From positions 1,781,001 through 1,845,000 of the forward strand of contig NZ_CP139141.1 in the NCBI RefSeq assembly GCF_034059295.1: DNA of 64,000 nt. The letters are read 5' to 3'. The stretch is from Pseudomonas sp. HR96. GTDB lineage: Bacteria; Pseudomonadota; Gammaproteobacteria; Pseudomonadales; Pseudomonadaceae. Each line of letters starts with the position of its first letter. Position 1 is the first letter of the stretch. Position numbers and translations under genes: made by a program. The notes beneath the pieces were generated by a model. That model had not been told where the DNA came from and made no database searches. It saw nothing but the letters and a program-made list of their open reading frames with translations. Positions 26,539 through 36,190 of the stretch are shown here, piece after piece.

Positions 26539-27318
26539 TCAGATTTGCTCCTGCAGAAACTCCAGCAACACCCGATTGAATACCGCCGTATCACTCACGC
26601 TCGACGCATGCCCGCCATACGCCAGCAGGTGCAACTGCGCCTTGGGCAAGCGCTCTGCGAGCCGGGCAGATTGCTGCCAGGGCACCAGCATGTCGTCGCG
26701 ATTGGCGATCAGCAGCGTCGGCGTAGTGATATCCCCCAGGCGCGCATCCACATCGAACGCCTGCAATGCGGCGATCCTTCTCAGCAAGTTCGCCTGCGGT
26801 GGAAAATGCGCCAGGGCATGGGCATCGTCCTGCGCCAATTGCGCCGTGTTGGCGGCGATCCAGTCGGCCGGATAGAGAAACAGCGCCTGCGCCTGCACAT
26901 AGGCGGCCGGCCCGCTGTCGCGCAGCAGGGTCTTGCGCACCGCGAAGCAGCGCGCGCTGTGGTCGTTGGGGCGGCTCCAGGCGTTGATCAGCACCTGGCT
27001 TTGCAGCAACGCAGGGCGCTGCAAGGCCAGCTCCAGGCCGACCAGGCCGCCCAGGGCATGGCCGATGAAGTGGCAGCGCTGCACCTCCAGGCTGTCGAGC
27101 AGCACCGCCAGTTCACCGGCCATATGGCCGATCGAATAGTCGTCGGGCAGCTCGGCCTGCGAGCGCCCGCAGCCGGCCTGGTCATAGACGATCACCCGGT
27201 AGTCCTGCAGCAGCACCGGCAGTTGCGGCGCCCAGAAGCGCGCCGAGCCGCCCAGCCCGGAGCTGAACACCAGGGTAGGGGCGGCGGCGTCCTGGCGGCC
27301 GAGAATTTCGTGATACAT
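26539..27318 (-). CDS. rutD: RutD, aminoacrylate/carbamate hydrolase-like protein
   Basis: A 259-residue alpha/beta hydrolase, the length of RutD (about 266). It starts MYHEILGRQDAAAPTLVFSS, with the oxyanion region SSGLGGSARFW. The nucleophile position reads GHALGG rather than the usual GxSxG, and the His lies in AYGGHASS. RutD speeds breakdown of the pathway intermediate in pyrimidine catabolism. Its start has GAGGAG and lies 30 bases after rutC. It is the last rut gene present, with the convergent GntR gene 35 bases beyond. Confidence 0.92.
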   Translation of the reverse strand: MYHEILGRQDAAAPTLVFSSGLGGSARFWAPQLPVLLQDYRVIVYDQAGCGRSQAELPDDYSIGHMAGELAVLLDSLEVQRCHFIGHALGGLVGLELALQRPALLQSQVLINAWSRPNDHSARCFAVRKTLLRDSGPAAYVQAQALFLYPADWIAANTAQLAQDDAHALAHFPPQANLLRRIAALQAFDVDARLGDITTPTLLIANRDDMLVPWQQSARLAERLPKAQLHLLAYGGHASSVSDTAVFNRVLLEFLQEQI

Positions 27319-27348
27319 GGATGGCTCCTCGCTGAATGGGAAACGGCG

Positions 27349-27732
27349 TCAGCCGATGTGGGCGATGCTGGCGATCTCGATCAGCGCTTCGGGTTTGACC
27401 AGCCCGCACTGGATGCAATAGCGCGCCGGTTTCTCGCCGGCGAAATAGTGCGCGTACACCAGGTTGATGGCCGCATAGTCGGCCCAGTCGCGCAGCATGA
27501 TCATGTTGAAGGTGACGTCGTCCAGGGTGCCGCCGGCGGTCTCGATCACGCCCTTGATGGTCTCCAGCACATGGCGGGTCTGCGCGGCGGCGTCGCCGAC
27601 ATGGACCACGTTGTTGTCCTTGTCGAACGGCAGGGTGCCGGAGACGTAGAGCACGCCGTCGGCCAGGGAACCGGGTACGAACGGCGCGATCGGCACGCCG
27701 CTACCGGCGGGAATGATGGCTTGCTTGGGCAT
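27349..27732 (-). CDS. rutC: RutC, aminoacrylate deaminase-like (RidA family)
   Basis: A 127-residue RidA/YjgF protein from the ATG at 27732 ([20 protein letters not shown]), the family length. The signature [16 protein letters not shown] near 38, [20 protein letters not shown] near 63 and [20 protein letters not shown] near 104 contain the conserved Arg, Cys and Glu of the active site. It lies 10 bases after rutB. A 68-codon upstream extension runs inside rutB and is rejected. Confidence 0.95.
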   Translation of the reverse strand: MPKQAIIPAGSGVPIAPFVPGSLADGVLYVSGTLPFDKDNNVVHVGDAAAQTRHVLETIKGVIETAGGTLDDVTFNMIMLRDWADYAAINLVYAHYFAGEKPARYCIQCGLVKPEALIEIASIAHIG

Positions 27733-27742
27733 GGCAGGGTCC

Positions 27743-28482
27743 TCAGTGGTCGGTGTCGGGGGCAAAGGTGCTGCAGAAGTCATCGACGCTGGAAACCCAG
27801 CCGAAGAAGGTCTCGATGTTGAACAGCGCGGCCTGCTGGGCGAACGGCGGGCCGGCCTGGTGGGTAGCGTCGGCCAGCACCACGCCGAAGTACTCGAGGA
27901 AGAAGCCGTCGCGCAGGGTCGACTCCACGCAGACATTGGTGGCGATGCCGGTGAACACCAGGTTGCGGATGCCGCGGCTGCGCATGAGGCTGTCGAAGTT
28001 GGTGTTGAAAAAACCGCTGTAGCGGGTCTTGGGCACCACCATGTCGCCGGGCTGCGGGGTCAGTTCGTCCACCAGTTGGTAGTCCCAGCCGCCCTTGGCC
28101 AGCAGTGTGCCTTGCAGCTCCGGGCGCTGGCGCATGGTCTTGAGCGCATTGGACTTGTGCCAGTTGGGCGAGCCGGGGCCGCCGGCCTCGACGTAGGCGC
28201 TGTCCCAGCCGTTCTGGAAGAACACCACCGGCATGCCGGCAGCGCGGGCGCTGGCCAGGGCCTTCTGGATGTTGGCGACCACCGGGCCCGTGCTGCTGAC
28301 ATCGAAGCCGGCTAGGTCCAGATAGCCGCCTTGGGTCGAGTAGGCGTTCTGCATGTCCACCACCACCAGCGCGGTTTCATGGGCCTTGAGGCTCAGCGCT
28401 TCCGGGCGCGCGGGCAGGGTGCGGGCAGGGCGGGCGGGCAGCGCCGGGGCGTAGCCGCTGACGTGATTGGTAGCAGTGCTCA

Positions 28483-28483
<1 letters not shown>
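27743..28483 (-). CDS. rutB: RutB, ureidoacrylate amidohydrolase
   Basis: A 246-residue isochorismatase-family hydrolase that splits (Z)-3-ureidoacrylate. The catalytic set is visible as D in [12 protein letters not shown] near 43, K in [11 protein letters not shown] near 152 and C in [10 protein letters not shown] near 185. The ATG at 28483 shares a base with the rutA stop (TGATG); the TTG one codon upstream is a less likely start. The N-terminal Pro/Ala-rich tail is common in Pseudomonas members. Confidence 0.95.
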
Positions 28484-29565
<1,082 letters not shown>

Positions 29566-29599
29566 GAAGCAACCCTCCGAGGTGTCTGGGGTAGGGTTT

Positions 29600-29615
29600 T
29601 GCATGGACCGGGCCA
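29600..29615 (-). promoter_or_regulatory. Probable sigma-54 promoter of rutABCD
   Basis: Minus strand TGGCCCGGTCCATGCA: exact GG and GC at -24/-12 spacing, two mismatches to TGGCACGnnnnTTGCW. The predicted start near 29589 leaves a 24-base leader holding the ribosome site. rut operons of enteric bacteria are NtrC/sigma-54 controlled, which supports the call. Confidence 0.6.
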
Positions 29616-29669
29616 GTTTTTGAATTGTATTGTGTTTCAGTGGGTTAGTTGATTTGCCGATTAATATCG

Positions 29670-29681
29670 GACCATCTGGTC
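29670..29681. promoter_or_regulatory. RutR box
   Basis: GACCATCTGGTC matches the inner part of the known E. coli RutR consensus TTGACCAnnTGGTCAA at every specified base. It lies in the divergent rutA/rutR spacer, upstream of the predicted -24/-12 site. Confidence 0.8.
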
Positions 29682-29855
29682 TGGAAAAGAGCACTTGGTT
29701 TGTGCGCGCTGCGCTGGATTGGGGCGTTGCCCGCCGCCCCGATAAGAAGGGTGCAAGGCCAACTTGATCGGCGCTGCATTGCCTCGGCAGGTACGCCTAT
29801 ACCCAGGCGATCAGGTAAAGTGCCACCATCGAGCCGTTCTGGAATGCCTGCCTTC

Positions 29856-30518
29856 ATGAAAGACAAAGCCCCCACCAAGCGCACGCCCAGCGCCGCCACC
29901 CTCAGCCGCCGCACCCGCCTAGTCGAAGGCAAGCGCACGGCAATCCTGGACGCTGCCTTGCAGATCTTCTCGCGCTACGGCCTGCATGGCACCAGCCTTG
30001 ATCAGGTCGCCACGCTGGCCGACGTGTCGAAGACCAACCTGCTTTACTACTTCGCCAGCAAGGAAGAGCTGTACCTCAGCGTGCTGCGCCAGCTGCTGGA
30101 CGTCTGGCTGTTGCCATTGCGCGGCTTCAGTGCCGAGCAGGACCCGATCATTGCCATCAGCGAGTACATCCGCATCAAGCTGCAATTGTCTCGCGACCAT
30201 CCGGCCGAGTCGCGGCTGTTCTGCCTGGAGATCATTCAGGGCGCGCCGCTGTTGCTGGGCGAACTCGAGCAGCCGCTGCGCGAGACTGTCGAGGCCAAGG
30301 TGGCGGTTATCCAGGGCTGGATCGACGCCGGCAAGCTGGCGCCGGTGGCGCCCTACCACCTGATCTTCTCGCTTTGGGCGACCACCCAGCACTACACCGA
30401 CTTTCGCACGCAGATCGACGCGGTCACCGGCAAGACCCTCGATGACCCGCAGTTCTTCGCCGAGGTGCTGAGCAGCGTGCAGAGCCTGTTCCTTGATGGC
30501 ATAAGGCCAAGGGTTTGA
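29856..30518 (+). CDS. rutR: RutR, TetR-family pyrimidine regulator
   Basis: A 220-residue TetR protein, read from the ATG at 29856 (MKDKAPTKRTPSAA); an ATG four codons earlier is possible. The helix-turn-helix is HGTSLDQVATLADVSKTNLL near 45-65, and the C-terminal YcdC-type domain carries SRLFCLEIIQGAPLL and HLIFSLWATTQHYTDF. It is divergent from rutA with a RutR box between them. In E. coli RutR binds uracil and thymine, which release it from DNA. It is a paralogue of the TetR at 4.1 kb. Confidence 0.92.
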   Translation: MKDKAPTKRTPSAATLSRRTRLVEGKRTAILDAALQIFSRYGLHGTSLDQVATLADVSKTNLLYYFASKEELYLSVLRQLLDVWLLPLRGFSAEQDPIIAISEYIRIKLQLSRDHPAESRLFCLEIIQGAPLLLGELEQPLRETVEAKVAVIQGWIDAGKLAPVAPYHLIFSLWATTQHYTDFRTQIDAVTGKTLDDPQFFAEVLSSVQSLFLDGIRPRV

Positions 30519-30669
30519 CACACCTTTGAGACATAACCGCCAAAGTTCGTGCTGGGGCGCCCCGAAAGCGAGCAGCCTGCACAAACCGGGTGCTCCGAAG
30601 TAGATCGACTGGTCAAACTCTGGCATTGTCTTTGGCTCAAGCCAATGAATCCAAAGACAATAAAAACCA

Positions 30670-30685
30670 TGGCACACAATCTGCT
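30670..30685 (+). promoter_or_regulatory. Probable sigma-54 promoter of the nucleoside operon
   Basis: TGGCACACAATCTGCT matches TGGCACGnnnnTTGCW at 10 of 12 fixed positions with exact -24/-12 spacing. The start near 30697 would give a leader of about 200 bases before the Tsx-like gene. The 381-base spacer 30519-30899 otherwise holds only short frames that I do not support as genes. Confidence 0.55.
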
Positions 30686-30899
30686 ATTCCAAAGCCCAGT
30701 CTTCACCCGTCAATGCTTGCATGGCTCTTTCAAGACGAGTTTCAGAAGCTCGCCCTAGAGCGCTCGCAAGCCATTGAAGCGCATCGCGCGATGCGCACGA
30801 CATCAAGCCTCGCCAGCGATTGTTCACCGGTTTTGACCGGCGACGAACCTGTGTGCGCGCTGAAAACCGGAAAACTTTGAAGGATCAAGGAGTGTGGCC

Positions 30900-31844
30900 G
30901 TGGCAGTGAATAAAAAAGTGAAAGTTGCAAACGTTTGCGTAGGCCTGTGGAGCCTGGCAGCAGCCAGCACCGGCTGGACGGCCGAGGCGCCAGCCAAGGG
31001 CGTCGACAGCGCCCAGGGCGAGGGCCTGAGCTACGAGGTGGCGCCGCCGGAGCCGAGCAAGGCGGCGCCCTGGTTCAACCAGAACCTGACCCTGATCGGC
31101 AGCAAGGACATCAGCTTCGGCCCGCGCCCCAGCGACGACATCTACCTGGAATACGAGTACTTCGGTCGCAAAGGCCCCTTCGAGCTCTACGGCTACATCG
31201 ACGCACCGAAGATTCTCGGCATCGGCAACAGCCATGACAGCGGCGTCTGGGACAAGGGCTCGCCGTTGTTCATGGAACACGAGCCGCGCATCTCCATCGA
31301 TGAATTGACCGGGCGCAAGCTGGGCTTCGGCCCGTTCAAGGAGTTCTACCTGGCGTTCGACTGGATCTACGACAACGGCCACAACCGCGCCGGCCGCGCC
31401 AACACGCTGTACAGCGGCTTTGGTACGGACATCGACACCCACAGCCGGGTCAACCTGTCGGCCAACCTCTACGCCCGGCGCCAGTTCGAGAACTACGGTG
31501 CACCCAACGAATATTCCTGGGACGGCTACCGCGCCCAGCTCAAGTATGTGGTGCCGATCTACAAGTACAATAATGGCGCTTCGCTGACCTACATCGGTTT
31601 CACCAACTTTGACTTCGGCTCCGACCTGCATGACCAGGCTGGGCCCTCGCGTACCGCCGACGCCACCGTGGCCACCAACGTGTTTCTGTATTCGTTCACC
31701 CATCTGCGTTTCATGGCCGTAGGGCGCTACTTTCACAACGGTGGCAACTGGAAGGACGGCAGCGAGCTGAACTTCGGCGACGGCCCCTTCGAGGCCCGCT
31801 CGAACGGCTGGGGATACTACTTCGGGGTCGGCTATTCATTCTGA
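30900..31844 (+). CDS. Tsx/OmpK-family nucleoside channel
   Basis: A 314-residue outer membrane protein. AAGGAG at 30887-30892 places the best start at the GTG at 30900, one of three in-frame GTGs. An N-terminal signal-like segment (VANVCVGLWSLAAASTGWTA) precedes the mature region. Blocks such as DISFGPRPSDDIYLEYEYF near 75, NTLYSGFGTDIDTHSRVNLS near 165 and the end GWGYYFGVGYSF, with terminal Phe, mark a Tsx/OmpK beta-barrel. It heads tsx-cdd-nupC-deoA-NUP and should admit nucleosides through the outer membrane. It is a different protein from the Tsx-like channel at 13.9 kb. Confidence 0.88.
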   Translation: MAVNKKVKVANVCVGLWSLAAASTGWTAEAPAKGVDSAQGEGLSYEVAPPEPSKAAPWFNQNLTLIGSKDISFGPRPSDDIYLEYEYFGRKGPFELYGYIDAPKILGIGNSHDSGVWDKGSPLFMEHEPRISIDELTGRKLGFGPFKEFYLAFDWIYDNGHNRAGRANTLYSGFGTDIDTHSRVNLSANLYARRQFENYGAPNEYSWDGYRAQLKYVVPIYKYNNGASLTYIGFTNFDFGSDLHDQAGPSRTADATVATNVFLYSFTHLRFMAVGRYFHNGGNWKDGSELNFGDGPFEARSNGWGYYFGVGYSF

Positions 31845-31891
31845 AGGCAGCTGCACGCTGCACTACCATCACAAGACGAGGCAAGGCTGAG

Positions 31892-32305
31892 ATGAACACG
31901 CAACTTTCCAGTGAGCATTTGCAACTGCTCGAAGCGGCCAAGGCGGCCGCCCAGGCAACCTATTCGCCTTATTCGCACTTTCCAGTGGGTGCGGCACTGC
32001 TGACCGCCGACGGGCAGATCGTCAAAGGCTGCAACGTCGAGAACATTTCCTACGGCCTGACCAACTGCGCCGAACGCAGTGCCTTGTTCAGCGCCATCTC
32101 CCAGGGCGGCCAGCCGCGCAGTTTCAAGGCCATGGCAGTGTTCGCGCCCAAGGTCGAGCTGATCAGCCCCTGCGGCGCCTGTCGCCAGGTACTGCTGGAG
32201 CTGATGGCGGCTGACGCCTTGATCCTCTGCCAGGGCAGCGACCCGGCGGCGACCCGGGTGTGGACCCTGGAGCAATTGTTGCCCGGCGCTTTCAACGCCT
32301 TCTGA
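31892..32305 (+). CDS. cdd: Cytidine deaminase
   Basis: A 137-residue homotetramer-type cytidine deaminase. The zinc site is visible as C-A-E in GLTNCAERSALFSA near residue 54 and PCGACRQ near 87; YSPYSHFPVGAAL and GCNVENISYG complete the active site. It turns (deoxy)cytidine into (deoxy)uridine for DeoA. A GAGG precedes the ATG, 47 bases after the Tsx-like gene and 21 before the transporter. Confidence 0.97.
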   Translation: MNTQLSSEHLQLLEAAKAAAQATYSPYSHFPVGAALLTADGQIVKGCNVENISYGLTNCAERSALFSAISQGGQPRSFKAMAVFAPKVELISPCGACRQVLLELMAADALILCQGSDPAATRVWTLEQLLPGAFNAF

Positions 32306-32326
32306 CCCTACCTTGGAATCCAATAC

Positions 32327-33592
32327 ATGATCAGTCTGCTTGGCATTGTGGTGCTTGTCCTTATTGCGCTGGGCCTCTCGCGCCAGCGCCGTTCCATCCA
32401 GTGGCGCACGGTAGGCGGGGCGTTTCTCATACAAGTGGTCATCGGCGCCTTCGCCCTTTACGTGCCCTGGGGCCAGAGCGTGCTGGCAGAGCTGGCAGGC
32501 GCCGTGTCATCGCTGCAGTCCTATGCCAACAAGGGTATCGAGTTCATGTTCGGCGGCCTCGCTTCGCCGCACATGTTCGAGGTGTTCGGCAGCGGCGGCT
32601 TTGTCTTCGCCATCAGGGTACTGCCGGTGATCGTATTCTTCGGCAGCTTCATCTCGGTGATGTACTACATCGGCGTGATGGGCTGGATCATACGCATCGT
32701 CGGCGGCTTCCTCCACGTCGTACTGCGCACCAGTCGGGTCGAGTCGATGGCGGTGACCTCGGCGGTATTCATCGGCCAGTCCGAAGTGCCGCTGGTGGTG
32801 CGTCCGTTCATTGCCCAGATGACCCGCTCGGAACTGTTCGCGGTGATGGTCGGCGGCTTTGCCGCAGTGGCCGGCTCGGTGCTGCTGGGCTACGCCGGGT
32901 TGGGCGTGGAGCTCAAGTACCTGATCGCCGCCTGCTTCATGTCGGCGCCCGGGGCCTTGCTGATGGCCAAGCTGATGGAGCCGGAGACCGAAGAAGTGGT
33001 CGAGGCCCAGGCGCTGGACGTGCTGCACGACAAGGCCAGCAAGCCGGCCAACATTGTCGACGCCGCCGCCGAAGGCGCTCAGGTCGGGCTGCGCCTGGCC
33101 ATGGCGGTGGGGGCCATGCTGCTGGCGTTCATCGGCCTGATCGCGCTGCTCAACGGCCTGCTTGGCTGGGCCGGGGGCTGGGTCGGCTTCCCGCACCTGA
33201 CCCTGCAGCTGATCCTTGGCTACCTGCTCGCGCCGGTGGCGTTCATCATCGGCGTGCCGTGGAACGAGTGCGTGCTGGCCGGCGGTTTCATTGGCCAGAA
33301 GCTGATCCTCAACGAGTTCGTCGCCTATGCGGACCTGGGCAACTACCTGACCGCCGAGCGCGCGGCCCAAGCCAACGTGCCGCTGTTGTCGGCCCATACG
33401 CAAGTGATCGTGACCTTTGCCCTGTGCGGCTTCGCCAACCTTTCGTCGATCGCCATCCAGCTGGCCGGCCTTAGCGGCATCGCCCCGCAGCGGCGCCACG
33501 AACTGGCGAAACTGGGCTTTCGAGCCATGGTCGGCGGCACCTTGTCGAACCTGATGAGTGCGGCCATCGTCGGCTTTTTCATTTCCATCTGA
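32327..33592 (+). CDS. nupC: Concentrative nucleoside transporter (CNT/NupC family)
   Basis: A 421-residue inner membrane symporter. It has N-terminal gate helices, then GKEFMFGG-like NKGIEFMFGGL near 65, VFIGQSEVPLVVRPFI near 145, the helical hairpin region VGAMLLAFIGLIALLNGLLG near 265, GVPWNECVLAGGFIGQKLIL near 310 and CGFANLSSIAIQLAGLSGIA near 365, all CNT signatures. It imports pyrimidine and some purine nucleosides with H+ or Na+. It lies between cdd and deoA. Confidence 0.95.
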   Translation: MISLLGIVVLVLIALGLSRQRRSIQWRTVGGAFLIQVVIGAFALYVPWGQSVLAELAGAVSSLQSYANKGIEFMFGGLASPHMFEVFGSGGFVFAIRVLPVIVFFGSFISVMYYIGVMGWIIRIVGGFLHVVLRTSRVESMAVTSAVFIGQSEVPLVVRPFIAQMTRSELFAVMVGGFAAVAGSVLLGYAGLGVELKYLIAACFMSAPGALLMAKLMEPETEEVVEAQALDVLHDKASKPANIVDAAAEGAQVGLRLAMAVGAMLLAFIGLIALLNGLLGWAGGWVGFPHLTLQLILGYLLAPVAFIIGVPWNECVLAGGFIGQKLILNEFVAYADLGNYLTAERAAQANVPLLSAHTQVIVTFALCGFANLSSIAIQLAGLSGIAPQRRHELAKLGFRAMVGGTLSNLMSAAIVGFFISI

Positions 33593-33607
33593 AGGGGAGC
33601 GCGCGTC

Positions 33608-34918
33608 ATGTGGATGGCCCAGGAAGTGATTCGTCGCAAACGCGACAGCCAGGTGCTCGGCGAGGCGGACATCCGCCGCTTTGTCGCCGGCATTGCAGAT
33701 GCCAGCCTGAGCGACGCGCAGGTGGCAGCCTTCGCCATGGCGGTGCTGCTCAAGGGTATGACCCTGGCCGAGCGCATCGTCTTCACCGCCGCCATGCGCG
33801 ACTCCGGCGAGGTGCTGCACTGGGCGCTGCCAGGGCCGGTGGTGGACAAGCACTCCACCGGAGGCGTCGGCGACTGCGTGAGCCTGGTGCTGGCGCCGCT
33901 GCTGGCCGCCTGCGGCTGCTATGTGCCGATGATTTCCGGGCGCGGCCTGGGGCACACCGGCGGCACCCTCGACAAGCTTGAAAGCATCCCCGGTTACGAC
34001 TGCTACCCCAGCACCCAGCGCCTTCGCGAGGTGGTGCAAGAGGTCGGTTGCGCCATCGTCGGCGCGACCGCCAGCCTGGCGCCGGCCGACAAGCGCCTGT
34101 ACGCCATCCGTGACGTGACGGCGACGGTGGAGTCGGTCGACCTGATCACCGCCTCGATCCTTGCCAAGAAGCTGGCTGCCGGTCTGCAAGTGCTGGTGAT
34201 GGACGTCAAGACCGGCAACGGCGCGTTCATGGAAAGCGCCAGTGCGGCGCGGGAACTGGCGCAAAGCATCGTCGAGGTGGCCAATGGCGCCGAGGTGCGC
34301 ACCTGCGCGCTGGTCACCGACATGGGCCAGCCGTTGGCACGCAGCGCCGGCAATGCGCTGGAGGTGGCCGAGGCGGTGGCGTTGCTCAAGGGCCAGGTGC
34401 GCAGCGAGCGGTTGTGGCAGGTGGTACTGGCCGTCGCCGAACAGGCCCTGTTGCTGGCGGGGCTGGCCCCCGACCTGGCCGCCGCCCGCGCGCAATTGCT
34501 GCACGCGTGGCGCAGCGGCGAGGCCTTGCAGCGCTTCGCGCGCATGGTCGTGGCCCTCGGCGGCCCAGCCGACCTGTGCCAGCGCCCCCAGCACTACCTC
34601 CCTGAGGCGCCGATCCGCTTCGCCGTATGGGCCCAGGCCAGCGGCCACGTCACCGCCATCGACACACGCAACGTCGGCCTGGCGGTGGTCGCCCTCGGTG
34701 GCGGCCGCCAGCAGCCGGACGACGCCCTCGACCTGGCCGTCGGCTTCAGCGACCTGGCCTTGCCGGGCGACGCGGTGGGCGAGCAGCGCCCGCTGGGCTG
34801 GGTGCATGCCGCCACCCAGGCGCGTGCCGAAGAGGCTGCCAACGCGTTGCGCGCCGCCTACCGGCTGGGGCCGGAACCGGTGGTGCCCGAGGTACTGATC
34901 CACGAACACATCCATTGA
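33608..34918 (+). CDS. deoA: Thymidine phosphorylase
   Basis: A 436-residue enzyme splitting thymidine or deoxyuridine into base and deoxyribose-1-phosphate. It carries VVDKHSTGGVGDCVSL near 83 and the pyrimidine-phosphorylase signature SGRGLGHTGGTLDKLESIPG near 112, then ADKRLYAIRDVTATVES near 160 and VMDVKTGNGAFM near 198. The length equals E. coli DeoA (440). GGGGAG precedes the ATG, 15 bases after nupC. The bases it frees can enter the Rut pathway. Confidence 0.97.
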   Translation: MWMAQEVIRRKRDSQVLGEADIRRFVAGIADASLSDAQVAAFAMAVLLKGMTLAERIVFTAAMRDSGEVLHWALPGPVVDKHSTGGVGDCVSLVLAPLLAACGCYVPMISGRGLGHTGGTLDKLESIPGYDCYPSTQRLREVVQEVGCAIVGATASLAPADKRLYAIRDVTATVESVDLITASILAKKLAAGLQVLVMDVKTGNGAFMESASAARELAQSIVEVANGAEVRTCALVTDMGQPLARSAGNALEVAEAVALLKGQVRSERLWQVVLAVAEQALLLAGLAPDLAAARAQLLHAWRSGEALQRFARMVVALGGPADLCQRPQHYLPEAPIRFAVWAQASGHVTAIDTRNVGLAVVALGGGRQQPDDALDLAVGFSDLALPGDAVGEQRPLGWVHAATQARAEEAANALRAAYRLGPEPVVPEVLIHEHIH

Positions 34919-34958
34919 CCCGAATGAATCGAAAAGCAACCACAAGGAGTCTCATCCG

Positions 34959-35993
34959 ATGAACTCGATCAACCGTTTCACCCTCGTCGGCAGCCTGACC
35001 CTGGCCGCCCTGAACTGCCACGCCTACGCCGCTGAGGCGCCGCCGGTGCAACCCAAGGTGATGCTGATCGCCATGTTCGGCCCCGAGTCGCAGCACTGGA
35101 TCGAACGCCTCAAGCTGACCCGCGACATCCCCGTGCCCGGCCTCTCCGAGGACTATCCGGCGGTGCACTGCAACGACCAGCAGGTGTGCCTGATGACCAC
35201 CGGCATGGGCCAGACCAACGCCACCGCTTCGACCCTGGCGCTGGCCCTGGCGCCGCAGTTCGACCTGCGCAAGACCTACTTCGTGGTCGCCGGTATTGCC
35301 GGTATCAACCCCAAGCTGGGTACCCTTGGCACCGCCGCCTGGGCCCACTACCTGGTGGAGTTCGGCACCCAGTGGGAGATCGATCCCAGGGATGCGCCCA
35401 AGAGTTGGCCTACCGGCTACCTGGGCATCAACACCAAGGGGCCCAAGGAGAAGCCGCCGCTGGACTACAAGACCGAAGTGTTCGAGCTCAATCCGGCGCT
35501 GCAGGCCAAGGCCTATGCCCTGTCCCAGCACGTGGTGTTGAGCGAGAGCAAGGAGTCTGCGGCCTGGCGCAAACACTACCCGCAGGCCCCGGCCAACCTG
35601 GCGCCGGTGGTCACCCGCTGCGACACCGTGGCCGGCAACACCTGGTTTTCCGGCACGCGCCTGAGCGAGCGCGCCGAAGAATGGACGCGTCTGCTCACCG
35701 ATGGCAAGGGCGCGTATTGCACCACTCAGCAGGAAGACAACTCCACCTACGAAGCGCTGCTGCGCGCCAGCCGCCTGGGCCGGGTGGACATCCAGCGCCT
35801 GGCGGTGCTGCGCGCCGGCTCGGATTTCGACCGGCCTTATCCTGGCTACAGTGAAGTCGACAACCTGCTCAAGTACGCCGATCAGGGCGGCTTCGTCCCG
35901 GCCCTGGAAAACCTCTATCGGGCGGGCGAGCCGCTGGTCAAGGACATCATTGAGCATTGGGCCCAGTGGGAGCAGGGGGTGCCGGCTTCCTGA
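34959..35993 (+). CDS. NUP (purine nucleoside permease) family protein, exported
   Basis: A 344-residue protein with signal peptide (MNSINRFTLVGSLTLAALNC-HAYAAEA) and AAGGAG upstream. The mature part has PKVMLIAMFGPESQHWIERL, VCLMTTGMGQTNATASTLAL, FVVAGIAGINPKLGTLGTAA and AYCTTQQEDNSTYEALLRAS, all marks of the NUP family. This family was named permease from yeast genetics, but it has no membrane helices and resembles nucleoside-phosphorylase folds (GIAGI, GMG). A periplasmic nucleoside-binding or nucleoside-cleaving role is therefore more likely (inference). It is the last gene of the nucleoside operon, 40 bases after deoA. Confidence 0.85.
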   Translation: MNSINRFTLVGSLTLAALNCHAYAAEAPPVQPKVMLIAMFGPESQHWIERLKLTRDIPVPGLSEDYPAVHCNDQQVCLMTTGMGQTNATASTLALALAPQFDLRKTYFVVAGIAGINPKLGTLGTAAWAHYLVEFGTQWEIDPRDAPKSWPTGYLGINTKGPKEKPPLDYKTEVFELNPALQAKAYALSQHVVLSESKESAAWRKHYPQAPANLAPVVTRCDTVAGNTWFSGTRLSERAEEWTRLLTDGKGAYCTTQQEDNSTYEALLRASRLGRVDIQRLAVLRAGSDFDRPYPGYSEVDNLLKYADQGGFVPALENLYRAGEPLVKDIIEHWAQWEQGVPAS

Positions 35994-36001
35994 GCGTGCG
36001 T

Positions 36002-36020
36002 GCGGGGGCAATGCCCCCGC
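36002..36020 (+). terminator. Hairpin after the nucleoside operon
   Basis: Perfect nine-base stem GCGGGGGCA/TGCCCCCGC with a one-base spacer, nine bases after the NUP stop. No T-tract follows, so it is a weaker terminator or an mRNA end-stabiliser. Confidence 0.6.
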
Positions 36021-36190
36021 GTGTTGAAAGATCAATTAAATCCAACTAACGACTTCGCGAAATTCAATATTCATTATCTTTACAGTTGTTCTTCTTGAGC
36101 CAGCTCGATACTCACCTATGCTCTCACTCAGCCTTTGAACCCGGGTTTATCCCGTTCATCCCAAGCAAGCCATGAGTGAGGAGGGTGGGC

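Noticed and set aside
30635..30655. TGGCATTGTCTTTGGC as a sigma-54 promoter
   Set aside because: The downstream GC element is one base out of register and the TTGC box is missing.
30549..30880. Short frames between rutR and the Tsx-like gene
   Set aside because: No family resemblance or ribosome site; they run across the predicted promoter and leader.
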